Positions 48,769 through 61,217 of a DNA stretch of 64,000 nt are shown one piece after another; within the stretch, counting starts at the first letter, position 1; each line of letters starts with the position of its first letter. The translations under genes and the position numbers were made by a program. The notes beneath the pieces were generated by a model. It made no database searches. It was not told the origin of the DNA and was given only the letters and a program-made list of their open reading frames with translations. The DNA is from Annona cherimola (taxonomy: Eukaryota; Streptophyta; Magnoliopsida; Magnoliales; Annonaceae): assembly GCA_030490835.1 (NCBI GenBank), contig CM059972.1, positions 92,055,137 to 92,119,136 of the forward strand, written 5' to 3'.

Positions 48769-49462
48769 TGTAACGCCCCAGGCCTAACAGTAAGGTATTG
48801 TCCGCTTTGGGCCTCGGCCCGCACGGTTTTGCCCTTCTGGGTTCACGCGCATCCCGTCCTTCCCCAAAAGGCGTCTCACTAAGGTACCTGACGGCCTCCA
48901 CTTATAACCCAGGCTCTCCTCCTCATCCTAACCGATGTGGGATATCACATTCACCCCCCTTGGGGCTCCAGCGTCCCCGCTGGACACCATCGGCCGGAGG
49001 TCGGGAGTCGGCTCTGATACCATTTGTAACGCCCCAGGCCTAACAGTAAGGTATTGTCCGCTTTGGGCCTCGGCCCGCACGGTTTTGCCCCTCTGGGTTC
49101 ACGCGCATCCTGTCCTTCCCCAAAAGGCGCCTCGCTAAGGTACCTGGCGGCCTCCACTTATAACCTAGGCTCTCCCCCTCATCCTAACCGATGTGGGATA
49201 TCACATTCACCCCCCCTTGGGGCTCCAGTGTCCCCGCTGGACACCATCGGCCGGAGGTCGGGAGTCGACTTTGATACCATTTGTAACGCCCCAGGCCTAA
49301 CAGTAAGGTATTGTCCGCTTTGGGCCTCGGTCCGCACGGTTTTGCCCCTTTGGGTTCACGCGCATCCCGTCCTTCCCCAAAAAGCGCCTCACTAAGGTAC
49401 CTGGCGGCCTCCACTTATAACCCAGGCTCTCCCCCTCATCCTAACCGATGTGGGATATCACA
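48769..49462 (-). mobile_element. Tandem TRIM retrotransposon (LTR-int-LTR-int-LTR)
   Basis: Three 181-bp LTRs (48769-48949, 49025-49205, 49282-49462), each reading TGTGATATCCCACATCGG to GGCGTTACA on the minus strand, are separated by 75- and 76-bp internal parts. Each internal part has a minus-strand initiator-Met PBS (TGGTATCAGAGC at 49022-49011; one diverged in the other copy) and a polypurine tract (AAGGGGGGTGAA-like) before the next LTR. An exact 5-bp target duplication ATTTA flanks the whole array (48764-48768, 49463-49467). Internal parts of this size cannot code. Confidence 0.93.
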
Positions 49463-50270
49463 ATTTATATGGTGCAACCATAAAATTTTGTATTTAAAGA
49501 TGCAAAACGAATGGTTTGTAAACTAAAAAAATTCATCTATGAGCTCAAGTAAGCTTCCCGTTAATGGTATTACAAATTTTATCAAGTTGTCATCTCATTC
49601 AATTTCGAGATGAATATGATTGATGGCTATGTATACCACAAGTTTTGTGTTTGCCAACACATTTTTGTAGTTTTATATGTCAATGATATACTGCTTGTCA
49701 GTAATGATATAGGTTTATTGCATGAAATTAAGAGATTTCTATCAAACAAATTTGAGATGAAAGATCTTGGTAAAGCAACTTTTGTATTAAGAATTCAAAT
49801 ACAACGGGATCGTTCTCGAGGTATCTTAGATTATCACAAAAGGTCTATATTGAAAGAGTACTTGAAAGATTTGACATACAGAATTGGAAGGCAGAAGATA
49901 CTCCTGTTGCCAAGGGAGACAAACTCAGTCTTGATCAGTGCCCTAAGAGTGATTTTGAATATAAGAAAATGCAAAAGATCCTTATGCTTCAGCAATGGGA
50001 AGTTTGATGTATGACCAAGTTTGTACACATTCAGATATAACATTCATTATTGGAATGTTGGGCAGATACTTGAGTAATCCAGGAATAGATCATTAGAAAC
50101 AACCAAAAAGGCTTTAAAATACCTTCAAAGAACAAAACACCACATGCTTAGATACAGGAGGTCGGATATCATAGAGATCATTGGATATTCGGATTCCGAC
50201 CATGCTGGATGTCAAGATGGTCTTAGATCTACTTTGGGTTATATTTATGATTTATCTATTTGCTGGAAGA
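49463..50270 (+). pseudogene. Copia reverse transcriptase, second part, to start of RNase H
   Basis: Resumes after the TRIM. V-L-Y-V-N-D-I-L-L at about 49670-49695 is the catalytic box, with AAT (Asn, 49682-49684) in place of the first Asp. K-F-E-M-K-D-L-G-K-A follows near 49750. RNase H begins near 50150 (D-S-D-H-A-G near 50198) and is cut at 50274 by a solo LTR. Confidence 0.85.
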
Positions 50271-50274
50271 GTTG

Positions 50275-52212
50275 TGTTCGTAATCTCACTGCAAGTGTAT
50301 AGATCGTAGATTTTAGTATATAAATTATCAATCCATAGGAAATTCAGGACTATAAATTTTGCTTTTAAACACTTTCGTGTCGAATATTGAGAGAATATAA
50401 AATGAAAAAAATAGAAAAATGGGAAGAGAAAATTAAAAATTAAAACGAGTAGAGAACACGAGAGTGTGAGTACCTAGGGTTTAGGATTTCACATGCGTCT
50501 TTTGCAATGGGTAGTGATATAATGATTTAATCTGGATATTGTTTGTTAAAGGAGAACAAATCCTAATTTATCCTTGCACATTCTCTTGAAACCTACAAGG
50601 CGTATCTTAATTTTCTTAATCACCTATTCTCACGGGATTAAGTTAATTAAAATCCATTAAGTTTCGTGGTTTGTTTATGAAATTTTTCAAAGTCATTATG
50701 TCTATTCTCATGGTCTTAAATTTCTATGTTTAATATCTTGATTATCGTATATTAGGTTTCCACCTCTCGGTTCCATCACCTAATATATGGAATCATGCTA
50801 AAGTATGGGCCCATGTACAAAGCAAGCACTAAAAATCACAAGATATTAAATTAACAACAATATCTATCATAAATAAATTTAAAACCCACACCACGCTACA
50901 TTGTACGCATGTTATATCCTAAATCCTAGATTTAGGGTTTAGCCAAGCATGTTTAAGTTCAAAATAAAATCAAAATCCATCTTAAACAAGACAGTAAAAA
51001 TTAAAAAGGGAAAAGATAGGAAAGCTTATTGGTTTGAAGCTCCCGATGGTGCGTCGGCCGCTCCACGCAACTTGTTAGTCCGCCTTTTGCCTGTGCTCTC
51101 CACCGCCTTGCTTTCTCTCTCTCTAATTTTCCCCTCTTGAATTTTTATGTGTGAAAAATCTATCGCTGAAATTTTTCTGCCCGTCTCCCCTGGCCACACC
51201 CCTTTTATAGATGTGATTTTGCACTAAAGTAGGGTGCACGCAGGCTGCTGCTGCGTTGTTCTAATTGCATTATTCCGGATCATTCGCAACGACTCCTCCG
51301 GCATGTATTTTGCACCATCACTTGGACGTGCGGGATAGGTTTGCTTTTAAGAGTATATTGATGGGTGGTTGAACGGTTGGCTGGTTTGATTGTGGACGGC
51401 TTAGATCAAATAGGCTGGGCGGTGTGGATTTCTTGGTTTGGTTCTGATTTTTCAGCAAGGGATTTTGACAGCTTAGATTAAATTAGAGTTGAATGAATAA
51501 TCGATTTTTTTCTGCTGGAGATTATGAACGATCTAGAATTTTGGACGCTGAAAATTTTTGATTTTGCATGTGGGGCCCGTTGCTTGGATGGTCAGATTAT
51601 TGCATGCAGCTTGCTGGATGCTAGGACATGTTGAATGGTCCACTGAATTCTGCTGAATCATGGACGTGATCTAGCTTAGGCAGTGGATAATAATGGACGA
51701 CCTGGATCATTTTCAGCTTGAATTTCTAGACATTGTTAATAGATGCTTGGAAATTTTTGATCGGTGCTGAATTGTAGCTTTGCATGGCCTGATTTGGAGA
51801 ATTGGATTAACGGCCTGGATCTTGCTTCATGAGTGTTGAAATTGCTGCATGATTTTTTTGGTTTTATGGACGGCTGGGATTGGACGACCTTGGCATTCTG
51901 GTTTACTTATGGGGCCCCATCTAGATTTGCAAACCTGTATAAAAAATATTTAAATAATTAATTCATCAAAAAATCATTAGTGGGTTATCACTATAAAAAT
52001 TATTTCAAGCCCATTTAATTTTATGGAAATAATTAAAATGTAATTTCAAGCCAAAAGATTACAAAAATTATTTAAATAACTTGAAATTAATATTTAATAC
52101 CTAATTATTGTAAAAAATATATTTTAAATCAAATTTCATGTTAAACTCAATTAATTACCCACCAAATTGGTATAAAATGTCTACAAAATATATTATTAAT
52201 TTTCAATTATCA
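50275..52212 (-). mobile_element. Solo gypsy LTR (1.94 kb) inside Copia RNase H
   Basis: Plus-strand ends TGTTCGTAATC and TTCAATTATCA, with an exact target duplication AGTTG (50270-50274, 52213-52217). Removing it rejoins C-W-K-S-C-L. A minus-strand TATA (CTATAAAAGG, 51210-51201) gives its orientation, and its minus-strand start TGATAA is like the LTR at 45489-47784. No internal region. Confidence 0.88.
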
Positions 52213-52217
52213 AGTTG

Positions 52218-52580
52218 TCTCTTGGAGGAGTACTAAGTAGACACTCGTCGGTCTTTTCACGGCATCCGATCAGGCTATATGGTTGCGAAGTTTTGTCACA
52301 GGGCTACGAATTGTAGATGAAATTGAAAGACCACTTAAGTTATTTTGTGATAATAACTCGGCAGTTTTATATTCCAATAACAACAGAAGTTCAACGAAGT
52401 CAAAGTTTATTGACCTCAAGTTCCTAATTATTAAGGAAAGTATTCAAGAAGGTCAGGTGTCTATAGAGCATATATGAACAAATTCTATAATTACAGATCA
52501 GCAGACTAAGAGACTACCATCTAAGGTCTTTCATGAGCGTACTACTCATATAAGTGTTATATCACTTGATGATACTCTGG
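52218..52580 (+). pseudogene. Copia RNase H, second part
   Basis: L-F-C-D-N-N-S-A-V near 52340 is the RNase H core with its Asp, followed by S-K-F-I-D-L-K-F and V-S-I-E-H-I. Stops precede and follow. Confidence 0.85.
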
Positions 52581-52982
52581 TTTAGTGAGAGTTTTTATTT
52601 TGTGCTTTTCTGATTGACACACATTTTGTTTGTTATAGTTATGGATATTTTCTGCAGAAATAAAAAATTCGGTATTTTGGTTATTCAGTATTTTGATTTT
52701 AATTCGATATCACCAAATAAGTTGGACCAGTTGGAAATAGATATGTTAGATCACATTATATGTAATTTTCATGCTACATATCCATGCTTGATCTATGTTA
52801 TTTAGTTGTATTTGATATATGTGACTATAGATTGGTTTAGTTACGATGAATGTGACAAAGACTGCTTTAATCCTATGTTAGCATAACTAATGAATGAGAT
52901 TATTCGTAGATGATTTTAGTTATGATAGAAAAATGTTTTGAGTTCATAAGTTTATTATATAATTATAAAATCATATGTAGTC

Positions 52983-52994
52983 CAAATGGGAGAT
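52983..52994 (+). other. Copia polypurine tract
   Basis: CAAATGGGAGAT directly before the 3' LTR, the usual Copia form. Confidence 0.85.
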
Positions 52995-54307
52995 TGTTGG
53001 ATTTTTGGACTTACATATATAATAATTATATATACATTATCATAAATAGTGGCCCAAATTATAAAGTGATCTTATAAGGTCTATGGGCCCAAATTGTCTA
53101 ATAGAGTATGGGTTACCTATGCGTAAAAACCCTATTGCCTATTTTCTAATTTTTATTTTTATGGCGGGTTAAATTAGAAATTAGAAAGATGGGTACGCTA
53201 TATAAACGGTTGTAGTTCCCAAGTTATGCACTTTTAGGATTTCTTTTCTAACATCCTATCATTGAAAAAGAGGAGTCACGTTCTTCAAAAAACCTATAAC
53301 ATTAACTTGGAAGACCAAAAACCTTCGAATTCAATAATTATTGTTCCTATGGATTCAGATACGCTTCCACTTATGGTTTATTTTTTTAGTAATTTAGCAT
53401 GGAGGATCCTAAGTAGGGGTGCAACTCGGGTCGGGTTATACCGGGTTGGAGTGAACCCAAATCCTAAGTCAATTGGGTTGGAGTAAACCCAAACCTTAAC
53501 CCTAAGAATTTAATCCGGGTTCACATTGGTTTTGGTTTGGTTTCAGGTCAGAATTTGGATTACCAATAAACTATTTTTTTCCAAATTTAATTGTAATCTA
53601 CAGAAAATTATTGGAATATACATACCCATGTTTATGAAGTCAAGCCTCACGCTGAATTCTACAACATCCTTTTAAAGGATTCTGCAATATTCTTTGAATG
53701 AACTCTGCAAGCAATTTTTCAGTACCCTATAGACACAAATAAATGACAAATTAGTTAATTTTATAACTAGTTGATCATTTCTATTTAATAGCTAATTGAA
53801 ATGACTCAAGTGTAGTAAATAGAAAATGAACATATCATACCAATTATTATAGGCTAAAATAGAAATTGAGCACTCGTCATACCAATAAACTTAAAATATA
53901 AATCAAATTTATACTACAATATGAAATTCAAACTAACAGATTTCTCATACTAACAGAAAGTATAATATGAAATAGATTTATCATGCCAACTCAAATAGTT
54001 TTTTTACTCGGTCACACTTACACGATCTACTGATACACTGGTTACCTATATATTAATATTACAAAAAAAACATGTATAATTTATGAAAAAATTATATAAA
54101 TTACACCGGGTTCGTACCGAGTTGGTGTGAACCTAATTTTGGTTTCGGGTTGAAACCGAGTCTATTTTGAAAAAAATCTAAAAAATAAAACCCATTTTTG
54201 ATTTTGGTACCGGGTCGGGTCGGGCGGGTTCGGACCGACCCGGGTACCAAGTTGCACCCCTAATCCTGGGGTGATTAATGGTTTTAATCAATAATGTTTT
54301 CCTAAAA
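52995..54307 (+). repeat. 3' LTR of the Copia element, split by a hAT
   Basis: 52995-53413 and 54271-54307 together match the 5' LTR. The final CA has become AA. Confidence 0.92.
53414..54262. mobile_element. hAT-type non-autonomous element (849 bp) in the 3' LTR
   Basis: Termini TAGGGGTGCAACTCGGGT and CCAAGTTGCACCCCTA, with 8-bp flanks ATCCTAAG (53406-53413) and ATCCTGGG (54263-54270). The intact 5' LTR has ATCCTGGA at this point. Ends resemble the 637-bp family but the middle differs. No transposase. Confidence 0.9.
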
Positions 54308-54609
54308 GTTAGTACCTTCAAATGAGAAAATAAGCAATTGAATTGAGGTTGATTAAACCAACTCATAATTTCTCATTTTTAAATACATAACAACTACACT
54401 TTGTTCTATTCCCAATATTATTTTTCATATTTATAATATAATATCTCATTTACCAATGCACAACAAGTTTTCTTTACACAATCTCCTTATCCATAAAAAA
54501 TTTAAGTGGAGGTCACATGCATGGATTTTTGGACTAAACTACCTATGCTATTTTATCATCCCACTTATTACTTCTTTGTTAGCTATTACCAAGGGATTGT
54601 TGGGCATTT

Positions 54610-54865
54610 GGAATGTGTCTGTTGACCCCTAAAATTTTTCAAACTAAGAGTTTTTCATCTAAAAATTTTTACTCTACAAGTATCTTACTTTTCAATCATT
54701 TCATTATACTTTTCAATACAATTATTTATAATTTTTCATACAACTACTTTATTTTTCATTCATTACCCCTGTTATATCATATTACATAATTTTCTCTGAC
54801 TTCAAAATTTTTTACATGAAATACTTTTTTTTTCTCAAAGTTTGATTACTTTCTAAACACGTCCT
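54610..54865. mobile_element. Tourist-like MITE, copy 3 (inverse, diverged)
   Basis: Inverse of the 27544 family, recognisable by TCAATCATTTC, CATACAACTACTTTA, CATTACCCCTGTTATATCAT and the terminal AAACACGTCC. More decayed than copies 1 and 2. Confidence 0.6.
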
Positions 54866-55369
54866 TGGTAGATAAGGTGAAACGGAATGGGATGAGAAAG
54901 TCAAATGCATTAAGTAAATTTATATAGTAGTAACAAACAAAAACCATAGGGAAAAATCCAACAAATTCTGTGTGAATTTGTTTGGCATCCCATGAATGGG
55001 AAAATTGACAAGTAACCCAAAAAATTTAAAATTTAATTTTTTTTATACATATGCTAGTCATACGTAGGTCTCCCTTCCTAAAACTTATCAAAAATTTAAA
55101 TTTATTTGGTATTTATTTATATTTTGAAAATGAATCAAAGAAGCACATCTATTCATGACCATTTTCAAAATTTCATATAAAATAAATAGTTCATTAAAAA
55201 ATTGCCAAATTTCAAATGGAAAAATATATATATGAAGTTGCATATATATAACTAAATTTAAAGATTATCTAGAAAAAACATGTAGGTCTGTCTAATAAAC
55301 TCTAATTATAGTTTTTAATCTCACAATCTTTATATTTCCAAATATAACCCTTTCTTGATCCTAGTATAA

Positions 55370-56510
55370 TGACTAAATTTAAGAAGAGAGAAGTGAATTG
55401 GGTAATTCAAAATTTAATGAATAGATTGCATTACCCCTTTTTAGTTAATCATCTTGATGAAACTTAGACGATTCTAAACAATAATAACAAATAAAAGCAA
55501 TCGATCACACATAATAAATAATGATATATAATAGTTTGACAACACTGTTACTCTACTTTTTTAAGTACACACCCTTTACGCTTTGCATTTCACTATCATA
55601 TCTCAATACTATGCAGAGCAACATTCTATTTTAGATTATAGCTATAAGGGGCTTATTATAAAAGCAAATAGTTGGCGAATAATACTCCAACCAATCCCTG
55701 TTTTAATATCTTCTAAGGCTTAGCCTATAATACCAATCCAAGGAAAATAAATTAATTGCATAAAAGAAAATTTTCATGTTCATTTTATGTAACAAGATAC
55801 AGAGAAAGAAAAAATAAAAAGAAGATGATGAGACTTGGTTGCTTTTAATGTTGTTATGTATAAAAGCTTGAATTTTTTTTAAATGACTTCACTGCTAATA
55901 AGTAGAAATGTGTAAGCTCAATCAATACTCTAACCAAATCCCAAAACTCTTTTAGATGTTGTCTTTATAAATGCACTAATGCTTGAATTTTTGACCATGA
56001 CAGCACAAGTCATATTATAAGTTGACTTTGGTTGTAACTTTACTTCTCAAGTCACAGGTTGAGTTAACTTTAGTCACAACTTCACTTATTAGAAGTCTTC
56101 TAGCACAAGTCCACCTTTAGTTCTTAATCTAAGTTACAAGTGAAGTCAATTTGGATATATTGCTTTGCTTGAGCACGACTTCATTCCTTAAAAAGTCTTC
56201 AAATCTTCTTCTTTTCCTTCAAACTTTTGAAGTTTTCGAGTTGACTTGGGATCAACTTGATCCAAGTTCTATGTTACGCTGACTTTGATGTGCAAGACAC
56301 TTGCATTTTGTGTTAGACCCCTAAACTTTAATACAAGTTGCATCTTTGAGTCAAATTGGGAGGCAGGATTGATTTCATGCTTAACTTCATTTTTCTGTCT
56401 TGTCTTAATTTGAATGCATCTTCCAACATTCTTCTTCAAACTCATGTCTTAGATCGACATAGAAGTTTCTAATGTTATAATCAAAAGTATTAATTTTAAA
56501 TATGATAATA
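55370..56510 (-). repeat. Possible old SIRE-like LTR relic
   Basis: GAGAAGTGAATTGGGTAATT near 55390 is the inverse of the 3' end of the LTR at 20408-22087 (ACCCAATTCACCCCTCCC), and the middle is rich in AAGTTGACTT and CACGACTTC-like words as in that LTR's array. TTATAATCAAAAGTATT near 56475 may match its start. Ends are not certain. Confidence 0.35.
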
Positions 56511-57576
56511 AATTATGAAAAATCGTGTATCTTGGGTGAAGTTACATCTGTCCCTTAAATCTAGCTATTTATCTTCTCAAATTTAGCAATTTAAGTTGTT
56601 AATCGTAAGATCGAAGATGACCATCCATACAACAACCAAAACCTAGAAGATTTCACCAGCTTCACCATCATCATCAATAGCAACATGTTCTTCCTCAAGG
56701 CCAACAACAACATCAATGCACCAAATTGAATGTAGCAAGTTCGTCCTTTCATGACATACACAACTTAAAATCTAATACTTTTCATGGCTACAATAACACA
56801 TGCGACTTCATGTCAAATCCTAGTCATTGATCATAGTGGCCAGCAAAACGTCCTTAAGGAGAAACAAATTGGGAGAAGAATATCAAGCAAGAAGATGGTA
56901 GATAGGAAGAGCTGATTTTTTAAGATTTTCTTTGGAGCAAACAAATGCATGGAGGGGCTCTTTTAGGATTTCAATTTTATTATATGTCATTTATTATTTT
57001 ACCTACACTAAGGTCATTTTCTTTTATGGTCAAAAGTTGGAGGGTTATATATCAACAAAGATTTGAACTAAGAAATTAAAACTATAATTAAGAAAATTTA
57101 TAGGGTTATTTTTGCAAAATGATTCAAATTTAAAAACAAAAAGTATATATTTTTGTGCAATTAATGTTTAACCCCACATAAAAAGAACTTTAATCAATGT
57201 GTGACTTGGACTGGATGAGTATCAAATGAGAATGTGGGATGAAAAATGTTATCGTAGGTTGGAAATACTCAACACAATTTATAATATAGTCCGATGTTCA
57301 GATTCTATTAACGAGTATTTGTCTCCCGCTTCCCCTTGCTATGTGTAGCATTTGTCTACCATAGATAGAGTTGGTTGTAATTAGTTGAAAAAATAGAAAA
57401 ATTACTTAGACATGATTGAACTGTAAGAGATATAAAAAAAAATCAAGAGATAGTATAAAAATGGAACAATAAAAAAATCCCACATGAATTATACTGGCCC
57501 ACTAAACTCCTCATGAACAGGATGACCAATGTGGCCAAAAGGAAAACAACTAACACCTTCAATTGAGATTTACAAC
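56511..57576. other. No supported gene
   Basis: Moderately AT-rich; no open frame of note, no paired arms, no known repeat. Confidence 0.35.
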
Positions 57577-57830
57577 ATTTTTGGCAAGACTTTTTACTGT
57601 CCTCAACTATCTTATTTTTTAATTAATTTTCCACATCTTCCTATACTACTATTCTTTTTTTATCATTTGTACACATATATTCATATAACTAACTTATCTA
57701 TTTTAATATCATTTTCTTTCTTCCTCATCATTACTCATCTTATTATATTATTTTTTTCATTTTAAAAACTTCTACATCGAAAAATTTTCATCTAAATTTT
57801 TTTATTACTTCCGGAACATACCATTTGTAT
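57577..57830. mobile_element. Tourist-like MITE, copy 4 (inverse, diverged)
   Basis: Inverse of the 27544 family: ACTATCTTATTTTTTAAT, TAACTTATCTATTTTAATAT and CATCATTACTCATC appear in the expected order. Confidence 0.55.
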
Positions 57831-58399
57831 ATAATTCAAATGAATATTGTTACAACCATTGACAGTTGTCGAGAATCCTTCATTCTTGTTTGGATGCTCT
57901 TGCTAAGCATTATAACATGTCCAAACCAGTTTGGGATATCTAAAGATGAGAACCATATAATATCCAGCATGAGTCTCCATTTTTTCCAAGAACCATGCTA
58001 TTTTCATGTACATGTACATCCCTAAAATTTTGAATGTTGCACAATGTCCAAATCCAATACAACAGAACACTTGTCGTATACAAGAGACATACCATCATAA
58101 GATCATTCGATAACAGGGTTGCTACAAGATCCATTTAACCTAATCCTTAAAAAATCTTAACAATAGTCCATTTATTAACCTATTTATAAGAATTTTGCTT
58201 CTATATAAGCATGTTATATAAAAGTAATCTTATGTAATCTCATTCATTTTTCTCACCATAGAAAATTCACTATAATCATTATATTTAGTATAATTTGTTT
58301 TGCTAGAGACTAAATTTTATCCAAATAAAAAATGTGCATGCTACCACTAAAAAAAAAGATGTGCATGGGCTACTCACTTTAATATACATTTATGTGTAA

Positions 58400-58570
58400 A
58401 TTATGAAAAAATTAGGTTCAGTAACGTATGCGTTAAAATATAATAATACTTTATAAAATTATTCATCTACATCATGATAATATTTTAGATGGTACAACTT
58501 TAAATTTGATATTTAATATCAAACTATTTTATTATTTCATTTTTACATAATTTTTAATTACACACCAACC
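58400..58570. repeat. Single arm of foldback family 2
   Basis: AATATAATAATACTTTATAAA and CAAACTATTTTATTA match the left arm of 7890-8510. Confidence 0.4.
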
Positions 58571-58862
58571 TTAGATAAGTGAAAGACTTTTCAGAACAAT
58601 ACAAATAATGTTAAATACAATAGATAACATGGATTTTTCATCAATTATCAAGATAGAAATCATGAATGGGTTATATAGAAGATTCATAGAAATTGGACTC
58701 CATCTGCAAAACTTCAATCCTAATTCTAATCTATTTATAACCTTACTTAATTACAGGATTAGTAAGTTATTAACGAATTGCTTATGTAGGTTGCAACTTG
58801 GTTATAAGAAAACTGGTTTATTAACTATATGAAATAAAATAAGACTCTTAAATGATAAAAAA

Positions 58863-59334
58863 AGGAAAATTACATGTATATCCACAAATTTTACTCCTAA
58901 TTCCACTTATACTTATGAATTTTCAAAAATTTTATATATAACCACATATTTTTCTAAAATTTCACTTATACCCACAACGGTAAGAATCTGCTAAAGTTGC
59001 CGTTAGCAACCCTGTAAAATGACAAATATGTCCAAACCCTATTATAATTTAAGATTAGTCTGCCAAAACTAAAAATTTATATTCAAATAATGTATAATTT
59101 TATAGCTGTGAAAATGTTAAAAATTCATTTCAATATAAATTTTTAGCAAGAAACATAGTTAGGAATGAACATTTTTGTAGAAGAGGTGCTAATGGTTTCT
59201 TTAATGGATCATTGATGACTTGGATATAAGTAGAATTTTAAGCTAATTACGTGAGTTTATGTAAAATTTTTAAAAATTCATAGGTACAAGTGGAATTAGA
59301 AATAAAATTTGAGGGTATATATGATATTTGCCCA
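58863..59334. mobile_element. Foldback MITE, family 6, copy 2
   Basis: The left arm CCTAATTCCACTTATAC pairs with the right arm GTACAAGTGGAATTAG. Inner sequence is shared with 37391-37740. Confidence 0.7.
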
Positions 59335-60860
59335 AAGATATATTAATGAATTAGAAACAAATGATCTAATCATCGCAGGTGGGCATATATTTGGTCAAAT
59401 TCTCAACATTTGGTTAGACACATAGCAAAATCAATTTCTGCATCAATTCTGCTTAAATTTTCCACCACTTAAATGAGTTGAAAAATTGGGTTGGGAGGTA
59501 AACTCGGATATGTTACACCTCCATTGAAAATAATGCAGCCTAAGCCAGATCGAGGCATCCATGACATAAACTTATTTCATCAATTATGAACTTGGGACCT
59601 GAATCTGGTGAAATAGATAAAACCATGAAACATGTGCCTAGATTTTTCACTAAATATCAAGACAACGCCTAACTTCAATGCAATTTTCTTAGTCTTCTCC
59701 ACATTACTATTTCCATATAAGAAACGTAGCAAAGTCCCCAATTAAGAAGAAACAATAGGCAATCTAGCATCAAGGCATTCTTTACTCTCATCCTTATCCC
59801 GCACCATTATGTATAAAACGTTATGCAGAGTTATAGGCAATACTAATCCTTGTACAATAAAAATGGAAAATTTTCCCCATCAAAATAATCCAGACTTGAG
59901 CTATAGAAGCCAAGTTTCATGAAAAATACCAATGACCATAATTTGGCTGCATTTTAGATTGCTAGGATCAACTGAGATGGTGCCTTTGTTTCAGTCTTTT
60001 CATAATAAACAGAATGGTATGAGATCGCAAATTTGTTAATATGTCTTATGGCAGTGTTTGTTTAGAAATTAATAGTGCTGATATCTAGTTTCATGTTAAG
60101 AAGCACACCATCACTTTGATTTATGAAATTTAGAGAATCTTTAACTAGAATCTTGAAACTATTTGGGATGCTAGGTGCCGTTGCACTTTTCCACCATCAA
60201 TTGCTCGCCTATTTCCATAAGAACTTATCTGCAGATCTCAATCTTCAACCAAACACATCATATGAAGGCGCAATTTTGCACCATTACTGTGACTTGGTTG
60301 ATAGAAACCTCCAAGACCAAGACTAAGTTTACAGCACTTGTTTATAATTTCAACTTACAAAATATATAGACTTCACATTAAAAGCATTAACATATCTACA
60401 TAAGAGACCACTTTTACAAAAGTATTACTAGCTTCCAAGCAGTTGCCTTGTAAACAACTCATTGAACAGAAATTTTCTTGTCAAAAAATGGAAATGATTA
60501 CGAATGAAGCATAAAAATCTAAGTGATTGCGGAAATATTGTTCAAAACATTATCAACAATGAAAAACTAAGGACAAATATACTCAGAATGTGAGAAGAAG
60601 AATAAAATAGGAAGGGAAGAAGTACCTGCTCAATTTGGCTTAAAAAAGCCTCTAAGATAATCATTCCATGTCTCAATTCATGGTCTTAAAGACCCATTCT
60701 CCGCTTCTCTTTGATGTTTGTCAATTAAGAGGGACTTAATCTGACAAGACCTTCTTTGGGCAAATGCAGTTCTAGTGTTCTAATTTATTATCCCAATTCC
60801 AATCTCATTTCTGACCCATGCACATATTGTTGCCCACCTTGAGGAGAGTTTCTATCGGCT
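59335..60860. other. Non-repetitive stretch without a defined gene
   Basis: Base composition is more balanced than in the neighbouring foldbacks and no repeat family recurs. Open frames (for example 60123-60326) have no domain. It could be intron or UTR of a gene that lies mostly elsewhere. A minus-strand donor-like GAGCAG/GTACTTC occurs near 60630. Confidence 0.35.
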
Positions 60861-60980
60861 TTACATTTTAGAGAGAAGTCTATCCTCTTGGTATGTCACA
60901 CATGTTTGAGACACCATATTTCTGTTTGTTGAATCAATCTTAGTTCTTTTAATAGAAGAAATTTCAGGACCAAAAGCCTG
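60861..60980 (-). other. Possible terminal exon, unknown gene
   Basis: On the minus strand an acceptor-like TGTGCTTATTACAG (ending at about 60979) is followed by an open stretch starting A-F-G-P-E-I-S-S and ending L-L-S-K-M then a stop at 60861. No family recognised and no upstream exon found. Confidence 0.25.
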
Positions 60981-61217
60981 TAATAAGCACAAACAATTCT
61001 TTGAGCATAGAGAAGCAAATTCCAACAGTATTTGATTTTTGCTAAAATGCGCAAAGTACATAAAAAATTCAGGTGTGAAACAACAATAATAAGCATGACC
61101 TCCATAAATTGCAAGTAAATTTGTTTGAATACCAATATCATTCATATCCAAGTTAGACCATGTTCTTGCATTTGACAAACAAGCTAAAACCCCAAGCCTT
61201 ATGTGGGTACATCTCAC

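Larger units (their letters stand above)
38456..54307 (+). mobile_element. Copia LTR retrotransposon, 15.85 kb with five nested insertions
   Basis: The 5' LTR (38456-38912, 457 bp) and 3' LTR (52995-53413 plus 54271-54307, 456 bp without its insertion) share order and about nine bases in ten by eye. The target duplication is GCTAG/GTTAG. The order PBS - gag - integrase - RT - RNase H - polypurine tract is that of Copia (Pseudoviridae-type) elements. Stops, frameshifts and the insertions make it inactive. Removing the inserts leaves about 7.3 kb, including a long leader. Confidence 0.93.

Noticed and set aside
48769..49462. CRISPR-like reading of the regular repeats
   Set aside because: Units are 181-bp LTRs with PBS/PPT spacers in a plant genome, which the TRIM structure explains fully.
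48798..49526. GC-rich frames repeating three times on each strand
   Set aside because: They are the TRIM LTR repeats; not protein-coding.
57529..57765. 78-codon hydrophobic frame suggesting a membrane protein
   Set aside because: It is the inverse of a T-rich MITE copy; hydrophobicity follows from base composition.
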